NCBI GenBank assembly: GCA_016508695.1
Contig: VNKQ01000012.1
Coordinates: 434,001 to 498,000, forward strand
Length of the DNA stretch: 64,000 bases
Direction of reading: 5' to 3'
From: Hyphodiscus hymeniophilus
Taxonomy: Eukaryota; Ascomycota; Leotiomycetes; Helotiales; Hyphodiscaceae
Part shown: in pieces, positions 35,198 to 44,835 of the stretch
Numbering within the stretch: the stretch's first letter is position 1
Layout of the letters: each line of letters starts with the position of its first letter
Notes under the pieces: model-generated
Told to the model about the DNA's origin: nothing
Seen by the model: the letters and a program-made list of their open reading frames with translations, nothing else
Databases searched by the model: none
Made by a program: the position numbers and the translations under genes

Positions 35198-35780
35198 ATA
35201 TACTCGATTTACTTTTCTAGGGTTACAAAACTTTAAAATATTAAGAAAAGAAGTCTATTTCTTTTAATTATATATTAATTCGTTATTTAGTTACCTTTAA
35301 ATATTATATATTACCTTTTATTTTTTAAAATAAAAGAGTATTTCCCTTAGGTATTATATCTTATATATATTTATTAATTTATTATATTCTTTATTAATAT
35401 TTAAGAAACTAGGCTCTTTAAATATATTATTAATATTATATATTATATAAAACTTACTTATTTATAATAAGTTATAATATATACTAACTTAAAATTTAAT
35501 TTTATAAACCTTAGAGAGAGGGGGTTTAATAATCTTAACGTTTATATTAATAATAAAGTCTATATTAGTAAGAGAAACTATATTCGAAAAAGGCTTAAGT
35601 ATAGTATTAACTTATTCTTTAGTCTTATTCTTAATCGAATTAGCCTTTTTCTTAATAGGTTTTCTAGTGCGTTTAAATATAAGTTTTATAAATAAATCTA
35701 ACGCGTTATTATATCGAGACTACCTTGTCTTTTTAAGAGACTTAATACTCGAATTAAAATATACTTTTTTTATAAATTAA
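35198..35780 (-). pseudogene. Second coding relic of the outer element, right part
   Basis: Minus-strand frame open for most of its length despite very low GC: starting near 35780 with SIKSLKKTR, then ALDLFIKLIFKRTRKPIKKK, a Lys-rich stretch, and VSLTNIDFIININVKIIKP, with about five stops. It is probably the N-terminal half of the gene that continues beyond the retrotransposon at 28397. The Lys-rich segment might be a nuclear signal or DNA-binding tail. No family recognised. Confidence 0.35.
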
Positions 35781-35866
35781 ATAAGTATATTATATCTTTA
35801 ATTTATAATTATTAAATTTATAATTAGAGTTATAGTTATTAAGTAATTCCTTAGGGCAAGTTCGAG

Positions 35867-35951
35867 TAAGTAGAATTTGGGCTTAAATTTTTAGTAGTAC
35901 GGGCACACGGGAAAAATTCGCGAAAATAAATTTAACCCGAATACTACTATA
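35867..35951 (-). repeat. Right terminal inverted repeat
   Basis: 85 bp ending CCCGAATACTACTATA on the plus strand, the reverse complement of the left repeat. Its last TA (35950-35951) is the proposed target site copy. It ends 165 bp from the asparaginase stop codon. Confidence 0.9.
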
Positions 35952-36115
35952 TTAACGGTTGTTATGACCCCTGACTATAATTTGGCTCTGTCTATCTTTG
36001 TCTACCCTGTCTTGTTACTTCCCACACAGATCGCTCAAAAGCATACCAGAATAGACATTGAGTTTCTGCGCTTTGCTTGGCAACATAATTCCAAATCCTA
36101 TCTCTTTCTATCTTT

Positions 36116-37400
36116 TCAGTCGTCGGCAGATCCTGCAAAAGCCTCGGAGATTTGCGTCATGTTCTTTCCATTCGCAAGCAGGATGCCTAGGAGGATACGT
36201 GATTTCATCGGGTTGAGATAGCCCGATGCAACTGAAATCCAAGTTAACGATGCCTCGTCAAGCTGCGGTATAACCTACTGTGTAGAGCAGAGTCACTTGA
36301 GACGTCACTGACAGGCACCTCGCCGCTCATTGCGCGAGTGCTTTGAACAATCGGGATGCCGTAGTCATTGATTACATCCTCCATAGCAGAGTTAAATGAG
36401 CTACTGACACCTCCTGCTCCTGCTCCAGCTATCTAGGTATGGTCAACTTAATCTCGAGAATTTCTTATTGTTGGATCTGGACTCACCACTATTCCCTTTG
36501 CACCACTAGCCACAGCGTTGTACAATGTGTCATTATGCATATCTTCATACGCAAAGAGTATATCAACTCTCGGTATACTTGTCACATTCGCAACCGAGTA
36601 GGCTTTTTTCCCTGTAGGTTTGACAGGAGGATAGAAGAAATATGGTGTATCTGAGATCAGCTCTCCCAGATTTCCCATCTCAACAGCTTTGAATGTATCC
36701 ATCGTATTAGCATTTGTTTTCGTCACGTAGTACGCCGAAACAATTCGATCATTCATCACAACCATTGCACCACGATCCTTTGCCAACGGACTTGAAGCGA
36801 CAGTGACAGCCTCGAGCAAGTTGAAAGGGCCGTCCGCTGAGATTGCAGTTGAAGGGCGCATTGCACCGACTATAATCACGGGCTTGCCACAGTTCACTGT
36901 CGCGTCGAGAAAGAAGGCTGTTTCCTCCAAGACGTCGGTACCGTGGGTTACCACTGCTCCGGCCATGGCTGGGTCTTCGCAGACAAACTCGTTGATCTCT
37001 TTGGCCATTTTTAGTAGTAGGGTAGATGTCACATCTTCGCTTCCTACATTGGAGATCTGGACTCCAGCCACATTTGAAATGTTTAAGATCTGGGGGACGG
37101 CATCAAGAAGGGTCAATATGCCAACAGCACCGGCTGTATAGCCGGTTGTGGCTGTTGAGCTGCCACTGGTGCCCGCAATCGTTCCACCTGTGGTAATTAG
37201 CTCAATGACGACGATTTGAGCAGATGGGGTCTACCGGTTGCAAAAATAGTTACATTGGGAAGAGTAATGTTCATCTGCGTGAAATTGAGGCCGTTATAGT
37301 TGGTGAAGACGAAAGGATCTGTGTCGTTGACATCCCTCGGGTACACAATAGGAGATGCATACGCTGAAGCTGCGAGAAGGAGAAGCAGACTGGCAAACAT
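36116..37400 (-). CDS. Secreted type II L-asparaginase
   Basis: Hydrolyses L-asparagine to aspartate and ammonia outside the cell or in the cell wall, for nitrogen scavenging. ATG at 37400 with signal peptide MFASLLLLLAASAYASP. Introns at 37188-37234, 36433-36486 and 36232-36278 give 378 residues, frame intact. The first active-site motif, FATGGTIAG with the catalytic Thr, is formed across intron 1. The second, VVTHGTDVLEET, carries the Thr-Asp pair. GIVIAGAGAGG spans intron 2, and SGYLNPMKSRILLG follows intron 3. N-glycosylation sites (NFT, NIT, NVT) near the N-terminus agree with secretion. The gene lies just beside the transposon block, its 3' end 165 bp from the inverted repeat, so heterochromatin could affect it. 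Confidence 0.95.
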
Positions 37401-38045
37401 CTTGCAGATGGAACTGAGAGGTCGAAATCTGAAACGTATCAATCAAATTGGCACTGAATCTGTATTTGATAATGTGAGTAGAGGAAAGTCAAGGCAGCAA
37501 ATAATTAACTGTATTTTATACACTTCCCTTAAAGCTACCAATCCGATTCCGGATGCGCCGGGCAAGGAGCTACCTGCAGACTAAACATATAGATAGCATA
37601 TCTCCTAAGATGTTGTTAAATTTTTATATAAAAGTAACCCCACTTTCAATTCGCAGCCGGCCACGAAGGTACAAACGGTCTTCCCTATCAGTCGCGGGGT
37701 AAGATAAGAGAGTCGGCCAACCATGCCAGGCAAACTGGATGGAACATGATACTTTCATGAGTGGGTATACCCTGGGGGATCTGGCATTCGCATTTCAGAT
37801 TTCGCAAAATTGATGGCGATTGTGTATTTCATTGTCGCATAATTGATCCACTTGGATGGGTTTAACAAGGCAGCGTGACAGTGTCACATGCGAAGGAGGA
37901 CTAGCTTCACGTCATATGTCTATTCAATAGTTACACATACATACAAGTCGTTCCCAAATCCACAACGCAAGCCATGCCTTCGAATCAATCACTTCATAAT
38001 CGTCCTGTCGTTATGTAATTCCATTCTCACTCAAATCAAGGCACC
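37401..38045. other. Asparaginase promoter / intergenic
   Basis: 645 bp without a gene. Holds the asparaginase promoter and the 3' end of the next gene. Several GATA tetranucleotides occur, which would fit nitrogen control, but such short sites are frequent by chance. Confidence 0.45.
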
Positions 38046-39365
38046 TCAGTTATCATCCCGTCGGTATCCTCTGTTCTTCCGTCTCTCCTCAGCATACTCG
38101 CTTCCAGCAGTACTGCTCAAACCCGGAATGGGATGGTGGTAGCTCTTCGTGCCCAGGTCTCCAGAAACTTCGCTACCCATGGCACTCTCTGCGTAGTAGG
38201 TTCCCGGGACCTTCTTTGTCGGGCTTCGACTCGCTCTACGAGCCTCTCTGCGCTCCCTCCTGGCCTGTCTCTCCTCATCATTAACTGCTGATCCACTGAC
38301 GCTACTTCCATCATCACCGTGTGAGAAGCTGAAGTCACGTCTCTGTGCGGCACGGCCTTTGTCTTGTAGTTTCTTAGCTTCGGCCTTGATGCGTTCCTCT
38401 TCCTCGTTGTTCTTCTTTTTGTCGCTTCCAGTCGCTCTGCTCCAGAAGCTTGAACCACCTCCATTGGATGTGCTGACAACCTTTCGAATACCACCAGTGC
38501 CACCAGTACCACCAGTATAGTTGTCCTGGCGTTCCTTCCTGACTTTTGTAGGGGTGTTTGTTGGAGTATGTTCGCGGTGGGAGAGGAGGTCGGAGGCAGC
38601 AGTCGAGTTGTCGTTTGTAGAACCATCCCAAGCGCTTCCATCAGGATGTTTGTTCAGACCCCCAACACGAGCAGGCTTCTCATGTCGATAGGTACGAAGA
38701 GCGTCCCGAACACCAGCATCAACTTCTGCTTCATCTTCAACCCCCTCACCACCACGGAGCCTCGACTCTTTTTGTTTCTTGGCCTTGCTTTGCTTCTGGG
38801 CCTTCCACTTCAACTCACTCATCTCACTACCTAGGGAACTTCCACCCGCAGACCCTGTAAGCTCGCTCTCCTCGTCGACGTCCTTGTATCGCTTCATGCC
38901 CTTCTTGCTCTTCTTTCCCCGGCCCCATCGACTGGTCTTCTCGCCATGCACCACACTTCCACCGCCTAGGTCTGTGCTTGCGGTTGCACCACTGAGTGTT
39001 GTCCCATTCGGTCCCTTCCGCCTCAACACCGTAGACTTGTAATCATCCCAGTCATTCTCTTTGAAGTAGAACCCGCCGTTCTTCGCCCAGAAGAAGAACC
39101 AAATCCCCGTACAGACAAAAGCAACCCCAATGAGCCCAAAAAGTGCAAAGACGGCTTTGTTGTTTATGTCTTGGGGTGGTGTTACGCCAACCGGGTCTGC
39201 TGCTGTGGGTGTCGCCCGAGGAAGAAGCACCTGAGCACGAGCGAGGAGATGAGCGGCTTTTGGAGAGAGGTTTGACAGCGTCACCGATGGTTGGGAGGAT
39301 GGAGACCGTTGTAGGATACTGCTGAGGGTGGATATGACAGATGGCGTGTCTGGTAGAGGAGCCAT
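38046..39365 (-). CDS. Conserved fungal single-pass membrane protein, function unknown
   Basis: 439 residues, one exon, ATG at 39365. Residues 1-65 are Ser/Pro-rich, then one transmembrane helix (AVFALFGLIGVAFVCTGIWF, about residues 70-92). The following cytoplasmic-type segment begins WAKNGGFYFKENDWDDYKS and TVLRRKGPNGTTLSG. The remaining 300 residues are charged and disordered, with a Gly-Thr repeat (TGGTGGTGG), Arg/Glu-rich clusters (ERQARRERREARR) and a conserved-looking tail (GTKSYHHPIPGLSSTAGSEY). No catalytic domain seen. It resembles single-pass proteins widespread in Pezizomycotina without assigned role. Topology with the long tail in the cytosol is inferred from the basic residues after the helix. 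Confidence 0.82.
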   Translation of the reverse strand: MAPLPDTPSVISTLSSILQRSPSSQPSVTLSNLSPKAAHLLARAQVLLPRATPTAADPVGVTPPQDINNKAVFALFGLIGVAFVCTGIWFFFWAKNGGFYFKENDWDDYKSTVLRRKGPNGTTLSGATASTDLGGGSVVHGEKTSRWGRGKKSKKGMKRYKDVDEESELTGSAGGSSLGSEMSELKWKAQKQSKAKKQKESRLRGGEGVEDEAEVDAGVRDALRTYRHEKPARVGGLNKHPDGSAWDGSTNDNSTAASDLLSHREHTPTNTPTKVRKERQDNYTGGTGGTGGIRKVVSTSNGGGSSFWSRATGSDKKKNNEEEERIKAEAKKLQDKGRAAQRRDFSFSHGDDGSSVSGSAVNDEERQARRERREARRASRSPTKKVPGTYYAESAMGSEVSGDLGTKSYHHPIPGLSSTAGSEYAEERRKNRGYRRDDN

Positions 39366-40111
39366 ATTGTGCGGTGGATGAAATTGTATTTCGTCGACGT
39401 TCGAAACCCGCCTCGCACGATGTTCGTTACCTCGAGGATTTCGGATGTTAGATACCTGTGTTCGTGATGAACTGCTTTTGATAGATGAAAAAGTAAAATG
39501 ATAGCACCGAATTCGTGGTCGGTCTTTGTCCTTCTTGGAAGGTGGCTGGGAAAAGTTGCGAGGTTGGGGAGCTCTGACGCATTGTTTACTCTACGTTACC
39601 ATGGAGCAACAGCGCTAAGGACGGGCCGAGCCCAAGCGAGCCTCTACGCCTCAACCCTCGACCCGTCCCGTCCTTCTGTCTCACTGTTTACAACAGCAAT
39701 TAACAGACAGATACCAATGCCTGAAATCAGATGAATTATACTCTCAGAATCGTTGTCTGCTTTCCTCTTACCAATTTTGCAGTCTAAGCGAGTCTTCTAC
39801 TTTGGGTCTCTCCAGGTTGCACACCGCTCCTCGGCGGGACCAGCTGAGCTATCTCTCTCTCCTAGTTCGCGCATGCTCTACACGACTTGCTACTTTCAAA
39901 GGTCTAGACTGGCTGACGTGATAAGGATGTTCTAGTATCTGTAGTATATGGGTTTAAGAACTTTCCTAAAAATGTCATCCTGGATCAAAGTGTTCGTGCC
40001 TTTTGAGCGCCTATGACCATGGAAAGCAATTGAAACGGTCTATAAAGCTCTTGATAGACTAAGAAGTATCACAATGTTACGCTCCTATTATTAATACGCC
40101 CTCAGCGAGCG
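39366..40111. other. Intergenic
   Basis: Between two tandem minus-strand genes. No gene-like frame; expected promoter of the membrane protein and 3' end of the GH76 gene. Confidence 0.5.
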
Positions 40112-41707
40112 TCAAACTTTTTCCTCCATCTGCACAAAACACCTCATGACTCCAAGCCCACCACTCTGCGTCTCGACTGTCCTTCCTCGACCCCGCTCAT
40201 TAGGGTCTGGGATCGAACTGCCATTATACACTGGATTCATGCCATCCTGCGACACGACAGGATGACTCGGCAGCCTCCAGATCCTATTCTGCGGGATTCC
40301 CTTATTGCGATAATCCGAAGCCCCGACTGGTTGCCGAGGCCTGCTTCTCGAAGGCACATCCCACCAACCACCATAAACTCCCGTCTGATTCCTCGTGCGG
40401 TACGCAGCTTGGGCGTTATGTCGAACCCACGCAGCGTACCCATCACATTTGCTCTGGTGATCTTGCGCCTTCGCGGCAGTCGCTGTGAACACGAAGTCTT
40501 GCGCTTGTTGATTGTCCAGTGCAAGCGGCTCACAGAAAAGCGCGAGGTGGTGGAAGAAAATGCCCTTGAAGTTCTGCGCGTCCTGACTGCAACTACCGTC
40601 CACATCACAGAAGTCTCGTAAAATCCCATCACTCCCGATTCCCGCCCAAGCACTGCTTGTTTTGGCACCCCATCCGGTGGCTGCTATGACGTTATGGACA
40701 AGAGTGTAACCATCGGTGAGATAGGTCGAGTCTCCAGTAGCATCCCAAAGACCTCGTACTCCGGAGAGAAAGACGCCCTGGTTGTAGGTGTAAATGCTTT
40801 CATCTCTTGCATCACACTTCCCGGTCCCTATGGAGGTGGTGGAAGTCCAGTTCGTAATGTGAAACCCATCTACGTATAAGCCTTGAGCATTCGTCATGTT
40901 GCTGGTTGAGAGCCATTGGTATTCCATGATTGCCGCATTGAGGTATCGTTGATCGTGTGCCTTCATAGGAAGAAGCGAAGCTGACGTAACATCGGGACTG
41001 TTTAAGGGAGAAGAACTGGTATCATTGTCACCCGGAAAATACAGATACATCCCAACACTGGAAGTGAGAAAAAGCTGATTCGTGATTGCATTTTTGTAAG
41101 GCGCAAGCTGGTTTGTCCAAAGCATGCCGCCCTCACATAGACTGGTATTATACCCTTGAGAAGCCAGATCCCAGAAAACCCTCGCACGGTGTGCAAATTC
41201 GGGCACATAATGGTTTCCCTCGAAGCTCGAGTCAACGGACGAGTAATATCTGACGAATTTGATAGCTTCCAACCATTCAAGAATGACCCACAGCATATCG
41301 TCATACTTCTGTTGAGTCAAAGAGGTTGCGTTCTCTCCTCCATAGAACGCGACGACCTCGTCAAAGTAGGTCGCGATCTCACTTTGATATGCTCCTGCTT
41401 GATATTTCGCAATCGTAGAAAGGGTTGCTGATACATGAGTGCTGAACACTGCGCGGGTCCAGTCGATCCCAGCCGACCACGTCGAGGTACTCGGGTCCCA
41501 AAATTCGGACTGCATTACTTCCAAAGCGTTCACCATTGCTGGAAAACCCTCGGTGCTGTCTTCTAAGGATCTTGGACGCAGTCTGGGCCGGTAACTACGG
41601 CCTGTGCCCGGGTGCTGTGTTGGATCGATGGGTTGTCGAGGTGCTTTTGCTCTATCTGAGACAACAGTGCAGGTCGAAAGCAAGAGTAAAATGAAGTGGT
41701 AAACCAT
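40112..41707 (-). CDS. Secreted glycoside hydrolase family 76 (alpha-1,6-mannanase / Dcw1-Dfg5-like)
   Basis: GH76 enzymes cleave or transglycosylate alpha-1,6-mannan, and fungal members act in the cell wall. ATG at 41707 with signal peptide MVYHFILLLLSTCTVV. 531 residues, one exon. The catalytic Asp pair is in QQKYDDMLWVILEWL. Further family features are CEGGMLW, NAITNQLFLTSSVGMYLYF, ESIYTYNQGVFLSG and FKGIFFHHLA. Eight or more N-x-S/T sites. It lacks an obvious C-terminal hydrophobic GPI signal, so it resembles secreted mannanases more than the GPI-anchored Dcw1/Dfg5 cross-linking enzymes. The C-terminal 60 residues are Arg/Pro-rich and may be poorly conserved. The upstream intergenic region is 1.4 kb. 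Confidence 0.92.
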   Translation of the reverse strand: MVYHFILLLLSTCTVVSDRAKAPRQPIDPTQHPGTGRSYRPRLRPRSLEDSTEGFPAMVNALEVMQSEFWDPSTSTWSAGIDWTRAVFSTHVSATLSTIAKYQAGAYQSEIATYFDEVVAFYGGENATSLTQQKYDDMLWVILEWLEAIKFVRYYSSVDSSFEGNHYVPEFAHRARVFWDLASQGYNTSLCEGGMLWTNQLAPYKNAITNQLFLTSSVGMYLYFPGDNDTSSSPLNSPDVTSASLLPMKAHDQRYLNAAIMEYQWLSTSNMTNAQGLYVDGFHITNWTSTTSIGTGKCDARDESIYTYNQGVFLSGVRGLWDATGDSTYLTDGYTLVHNVIAATGWGAKTSSAWAGIGSDGILRDFCDVDGSCSQDAQNFKGIFFHHLALFCEPLALDNQQAQDFVFTATAAKAQDHQSKCDGYAAWVRHNAQAAYRTRNQTGVYGGWWDVPSRSRPRQPVGASDYRNKGIPQNRIWRLPSHPVVSQDGMNPVYNGSSIPDPNERGRGRTVETQSGGLGVMRCFVQMEEKV

Positions 41708-43164
41708 CTTGGATCTTTCATCAATGTAAGTAGAACAATGGCAAAGAAGGATGTAGAGAATGAGGGGACTTGACCACCCAAAAAGATATACCGAACGACT
41801 CCCCTGCTGTGAATTCTGTATATTTCACGGAAACAACGGTTTAGGCTTTCACCACTGCCAACCATGTTACACTAGCAAGATTAGCATGACGCTACTTTTG
41901 AGCAACGTTCCTTCCCCCAAGATGTCCAGGCCAGCATTCAACCCGGAAGGGAGGTATCACAGGCTTGACTTATGGCGCTCGTAATGCGCGATCTTTGCAT
42001 GGCGCGGGATACAGTACTTTCAACAACCAGACTGCGACCCGTGGCAAGTCTCAGATCGCTAGATCCGCAACTGGGCACTGCGATGACATGATGTGGGAAG
42101 AAGTGCAATAATAGTCAGTGTTTATAGCCATGAGAATCCACACTGAAATTGACTTAGAAGATACGAGACATGAGACTTCTCGAGATCGGGGAACACGAAG
42201 ATATAGGGCACTGTTATTGTGTTCGTGGATGTAATATCAAGGTATAGCACTTGCTGTCCAAGCACAGGTCAAAAAGAAGCTAAAATTGATGGAAAGTAGT
42301 AAGTTTATTGATTGTTCATTAGATCTACCTGCTCCCTCGTCCATATGGTGAGCGTCATGCTCTTTGCAGGTGGGTTGGCCCATGCCATGCTCAAGCCCTT
42401 CCTGCCTTCCAAACTCCCCTTCGACTCCTGACTTGGGATCCTCCATCTCAGAGTCCGCATAAACCTGGTCGCTCATCCCCTTGATTATAGAGGCCTATGA
42501 AGCGCATATCCATCCTAACTCCAGTATCCGAAATGTGTCCAACTTAAGAGTACATAGCCGCTTGCGCGCATGTATCTTAACGTACCAAATTGCCTTTGCC
42601 CTTTTTCAAAATCCCGAGTTGAGCGAGCCGAGTTGAAAGCAAACAGTAGTTCTTATAGAAGAGAAGAAAAGGAGATAAGGTGTGCTGTAATGGCACGCTA
42701 TGCTAAATGGCTGAAAAGTAGAAGAGTTATCCATCATAAATCATACAGGTCATACAATCGTATCGAAACATCATATCACTCATCAGTCCCATGTCGAAAA
42801 CAGTAATTTCGAGATGAAGAACAAAGAAAACAAAAGAACTTTTGTAACGGGGTATCAACTTTTCCTTCTCTTCAGCCCCATGTCCCATCTTTTGTGTAAG
42901 AAAAGAAACAGGAGAGTAAAGCCACCAAACCGAAACAAAAACTCTATGCACCATAAAGAATCTCGAATCGAATAAAACGCGAGAATAAAATACCGCCTCC
43001 ATATTCCTAGATGAAAAGCAAATCGGATCAACCATGAACGCTAAAATCAGAAATCATCGCTCGCTTGCCTACGGAATGAAATTAGAATGTAAAAGATGAT
43101 GATGATGATTATGACGATGATAATGATGGTGGTGGCGTATCGAAATCCAGAGCAAATCAGGTCT
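41708..43164. other. Intergenic, GH76 promoter; one small ORF of uncertain status
   Basis: No firm gene. A minus-strand ATG at 42476 opens a 79-codon frame (MSDQVYADSEMEDPKSGVEG...) with an acidic, disordered start and hydrophobic end. Coding status is undecided. A (GAT)n-like simple repeat lies near 43096-43125. Confidence 0.4.
43096..43134. repeat. GAT/GGT simple repeat
   Basis: Imperfect trinucleotide tract (GATGATGATGATTATGACG followed by GATGGTGGTGG) about 30 bp beyond the stop of the disordered protein gene. Simple sequence, no function proposed. Confidence 0.75.
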
Positions 43165-44835
43165 TTAGATCCACTGTGGTGTTGTCGTCCTTGTGTACGA
43201 CTGATTGCTCTTCGAACTCATCCTCGACCGTCCTTGCGGCCTGTCAATCCGACTCCTGCGATCTTCAATTCGGTCTCTCTGAGTACCACCGTATTCCGAG
43301 CCACGCTCGCTACCATTCCGTATAGCCTTCTGGTGTTTGATCTCAATCTCACCACCATCGGTACAATCTATCTGAGCCCCACCAACCATGACACGAGCGG
43401 TACCAGTAACTTTGATGGTTACGTTCTCGCCGTCTTCATTACTTCCCGACCGTGTCGTTCGTGTGGTTGCTGACTTTCTGTAATCAGAATCATCTCGTGA
43501 TCCGGATGACTTAGTGGATCGGCTACTACCAGCTTCGCGACGCTGTTGGCGTTTAAGGAGGTCGGCAGTAAGGGGAACGGGTGATGGGCCCGTGACTTCT
43601 TCTTGATATGTCTGTGCTTGGCGCACTTTGTCATTGACATAGTCGCTGGATCCTGTCGACTCTGTCGATGGTCCGTAATAGCTTTTTCGTCGTCGACCAG
43701 CATTAGCTGACTCGACGACCCGTACTCGATCAGAATCGGGGATGTCATATGATACCGAGCCTCGTCGCAAGCTAGGTCGGCGAGCAGGAACTTCGTCACG
43801 GTAGATAGATCGACTATCACGGCTATCACGGCTGTCGCGACTATCACGGCGAGATGGAGGGTCTGGAGGTTCGTAGTACTCTGTAGCAGGACGACGAAGA
43901 ATGCCAGGTCTGGGTGGTGGTGGCATGGATTCATAATCAATTTCTTTCTTTGTTCGAATGGATGGTCGCGATATACTGACTCTCCTCCTTACTGGCCCTT
44001 CTGAAGCGGAAGTGTATCCATCATCATAGGCGCTGTCGAGAATCTGCTGGGGTATCTCCCTTGAACCATATGCCGATGTTGTTCGTGGAACTGGATCGTA
44101 GGCTGCCTTGTCAAGTGAACCGAAGCGTTCGTGAAGCGGTCGTGCGCTGACGGGAGTGCGGCTGACAGGAGCATTGAAGTAGTCGGCTCCAGCTTGAGGA
44201 GTCCTAGCATATTGGAGGTAGGAGGGCGATGGCGGAGGATAGGATGGTGCAGGGACGGTGTATTGTTGCTGGTACCAAGCAGAATTCGACAATGGGGGTC
44301 CAGTCGCATATCCACCACTTGTATACGCAGCATGATAACTCAAGGGCCTGGGTGGGAAGGTCTGCGCTGTCACAGCTCTTGGTCGTAGAGGTATGGGCGC
44401 ACTCGTCTGCGACACAACTGGAGTCCCGCGACTCGTAGCGGTAGGAATACCAAAGTGCGATGGGTCATCCTTCTTCTGCCTGGGGATCGATAACTTGGGA
44501 GCTGGACGATTTTCATGCGCAGAAGGTGGCTTCGAGCTTTTCTTCGGTGATTTGCCTGTACTGGCAGAACTCTTGCGTCGTTCCATAGTTCCGTCGGCTG
44601 CGGTCATTGTCAAGCCATCTTTCGTGCCCGGCGAGATGCCTTCGTCGTATTTGCCACTATCGCTGTGCGATTTCCTCGGCTTTCCAGACCGACTATCCCT
44701 ATGCGACACAATCGGTCTATCCTTTTCTCTCTCCCTCTCCTTTCGTGCGCTCTGCTTCGATCCATGGATAGGCCTTCCATCATCGTCCACCTCGTAAAGA
44801 TATGCGGCCTGTGGACCCTTTCCATTGCCAGACAT
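43165..44835 (-). CDS. Disordered Ser/Arg/Pro-rich conserved fungal protein
   Basis: 556 residues, single exon. ATG at 44835 (MSGNGKGPQAAYLYEVDDDG); the frame extends upstream only through non-ATG codons. Most of the protein is predicted disordered: basic/Ser segments (KEREREKDRPIVSHRDSRSG), Tyr/Pro-rich segments (APSYPPPSPSYLQYART), an Arg-Asp-Ser tandem repeat (RDSRDSRDSRDSR, coded by a 9-bp repeat near 43814-43850) and RRP/RRG clusters. Near residues 465-500 is a compact, hydrophobic-alternating segment, ENVTIKVTGTARVMVGGAQI followed by DCTDGGEIEIK, probably a beta-rich conserved core. No enzyme motif. A scaffold or RNA-associated role is possible but unproven. Confidence 0.8.
   Translation of the reverse strand: MSGNGKGPQAAYLYEVDDDGRPIHGSKQSARKEREREKDRPIVSHRDSRSGKPRKSHSDSGKYDEGISPGTKDGLTMTAADGTMERRKSSASTGKSPKKSSKPPSAHENRPAPKLSIPRQKKDDPSHFGIPTATSRGTPVVSQTSAPIPLRPRAVTAQTFPPRPLSYHAAYTSGGYATGPPLSNSAWYQQQYTVPAPSYPPPSPSYLQYARTPQAGADYFNAPVSRTPVSARPLHERFGSLDKAAYDPVPRTTSAYGSREIPQQILDSAYDDGYTSASEGPVRRRVSISRPSIRTKKEIDYESMPPPPRPGILRRPATEYYEPPDPPSRRDSRDSRDSRDSRSIYRDEVPARRPSLRRGSVSYDIPDSDRVRVVESANAGRRRKSYYGPSTESTGSSDYVNDKVRQAQTYQEEVTGPSPVPLTADLLKRQQRREAGSSRSTKSSGSRDDSDYRKSATTRTTRSGSNEDGENVTIKVTGTARVMVGGAQIDCTDGGEIEIKHQKAIRNGSERGSEYGGTQRDRIEDRRSRIDRPQGRSRMSSKSNQSYTRTTTPQWI

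Larger units (their letters stand above)
25645..35951. mobile_element. Outer Tc1/mariner-type TIR transposon, RIP-degraded, with nested retrotransposon
   Basis: Bounded by ~84-bp terminal inverted repeats, with TA at both outer edges (25645-25646 and 35950-35951) fitting the TA target duplication of the IS630-Tc1-mariner superfamily. Total 10.3 kb, of which 6,795 bp is an inserted LTR retrotransposon, so the element itself is about 3.5 kb. Outside the retroelement it is extremely AT-rich, with almost every C in CpA context lost, as expected of repeat-induced point mutation. It carries a transposase relic near the left end (plus) and a second coding relic on the minus strand towards the right. 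It is non-functional as read. The element is longer than a typical 1.3-2 kb mariner. Confidence 0.8.
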
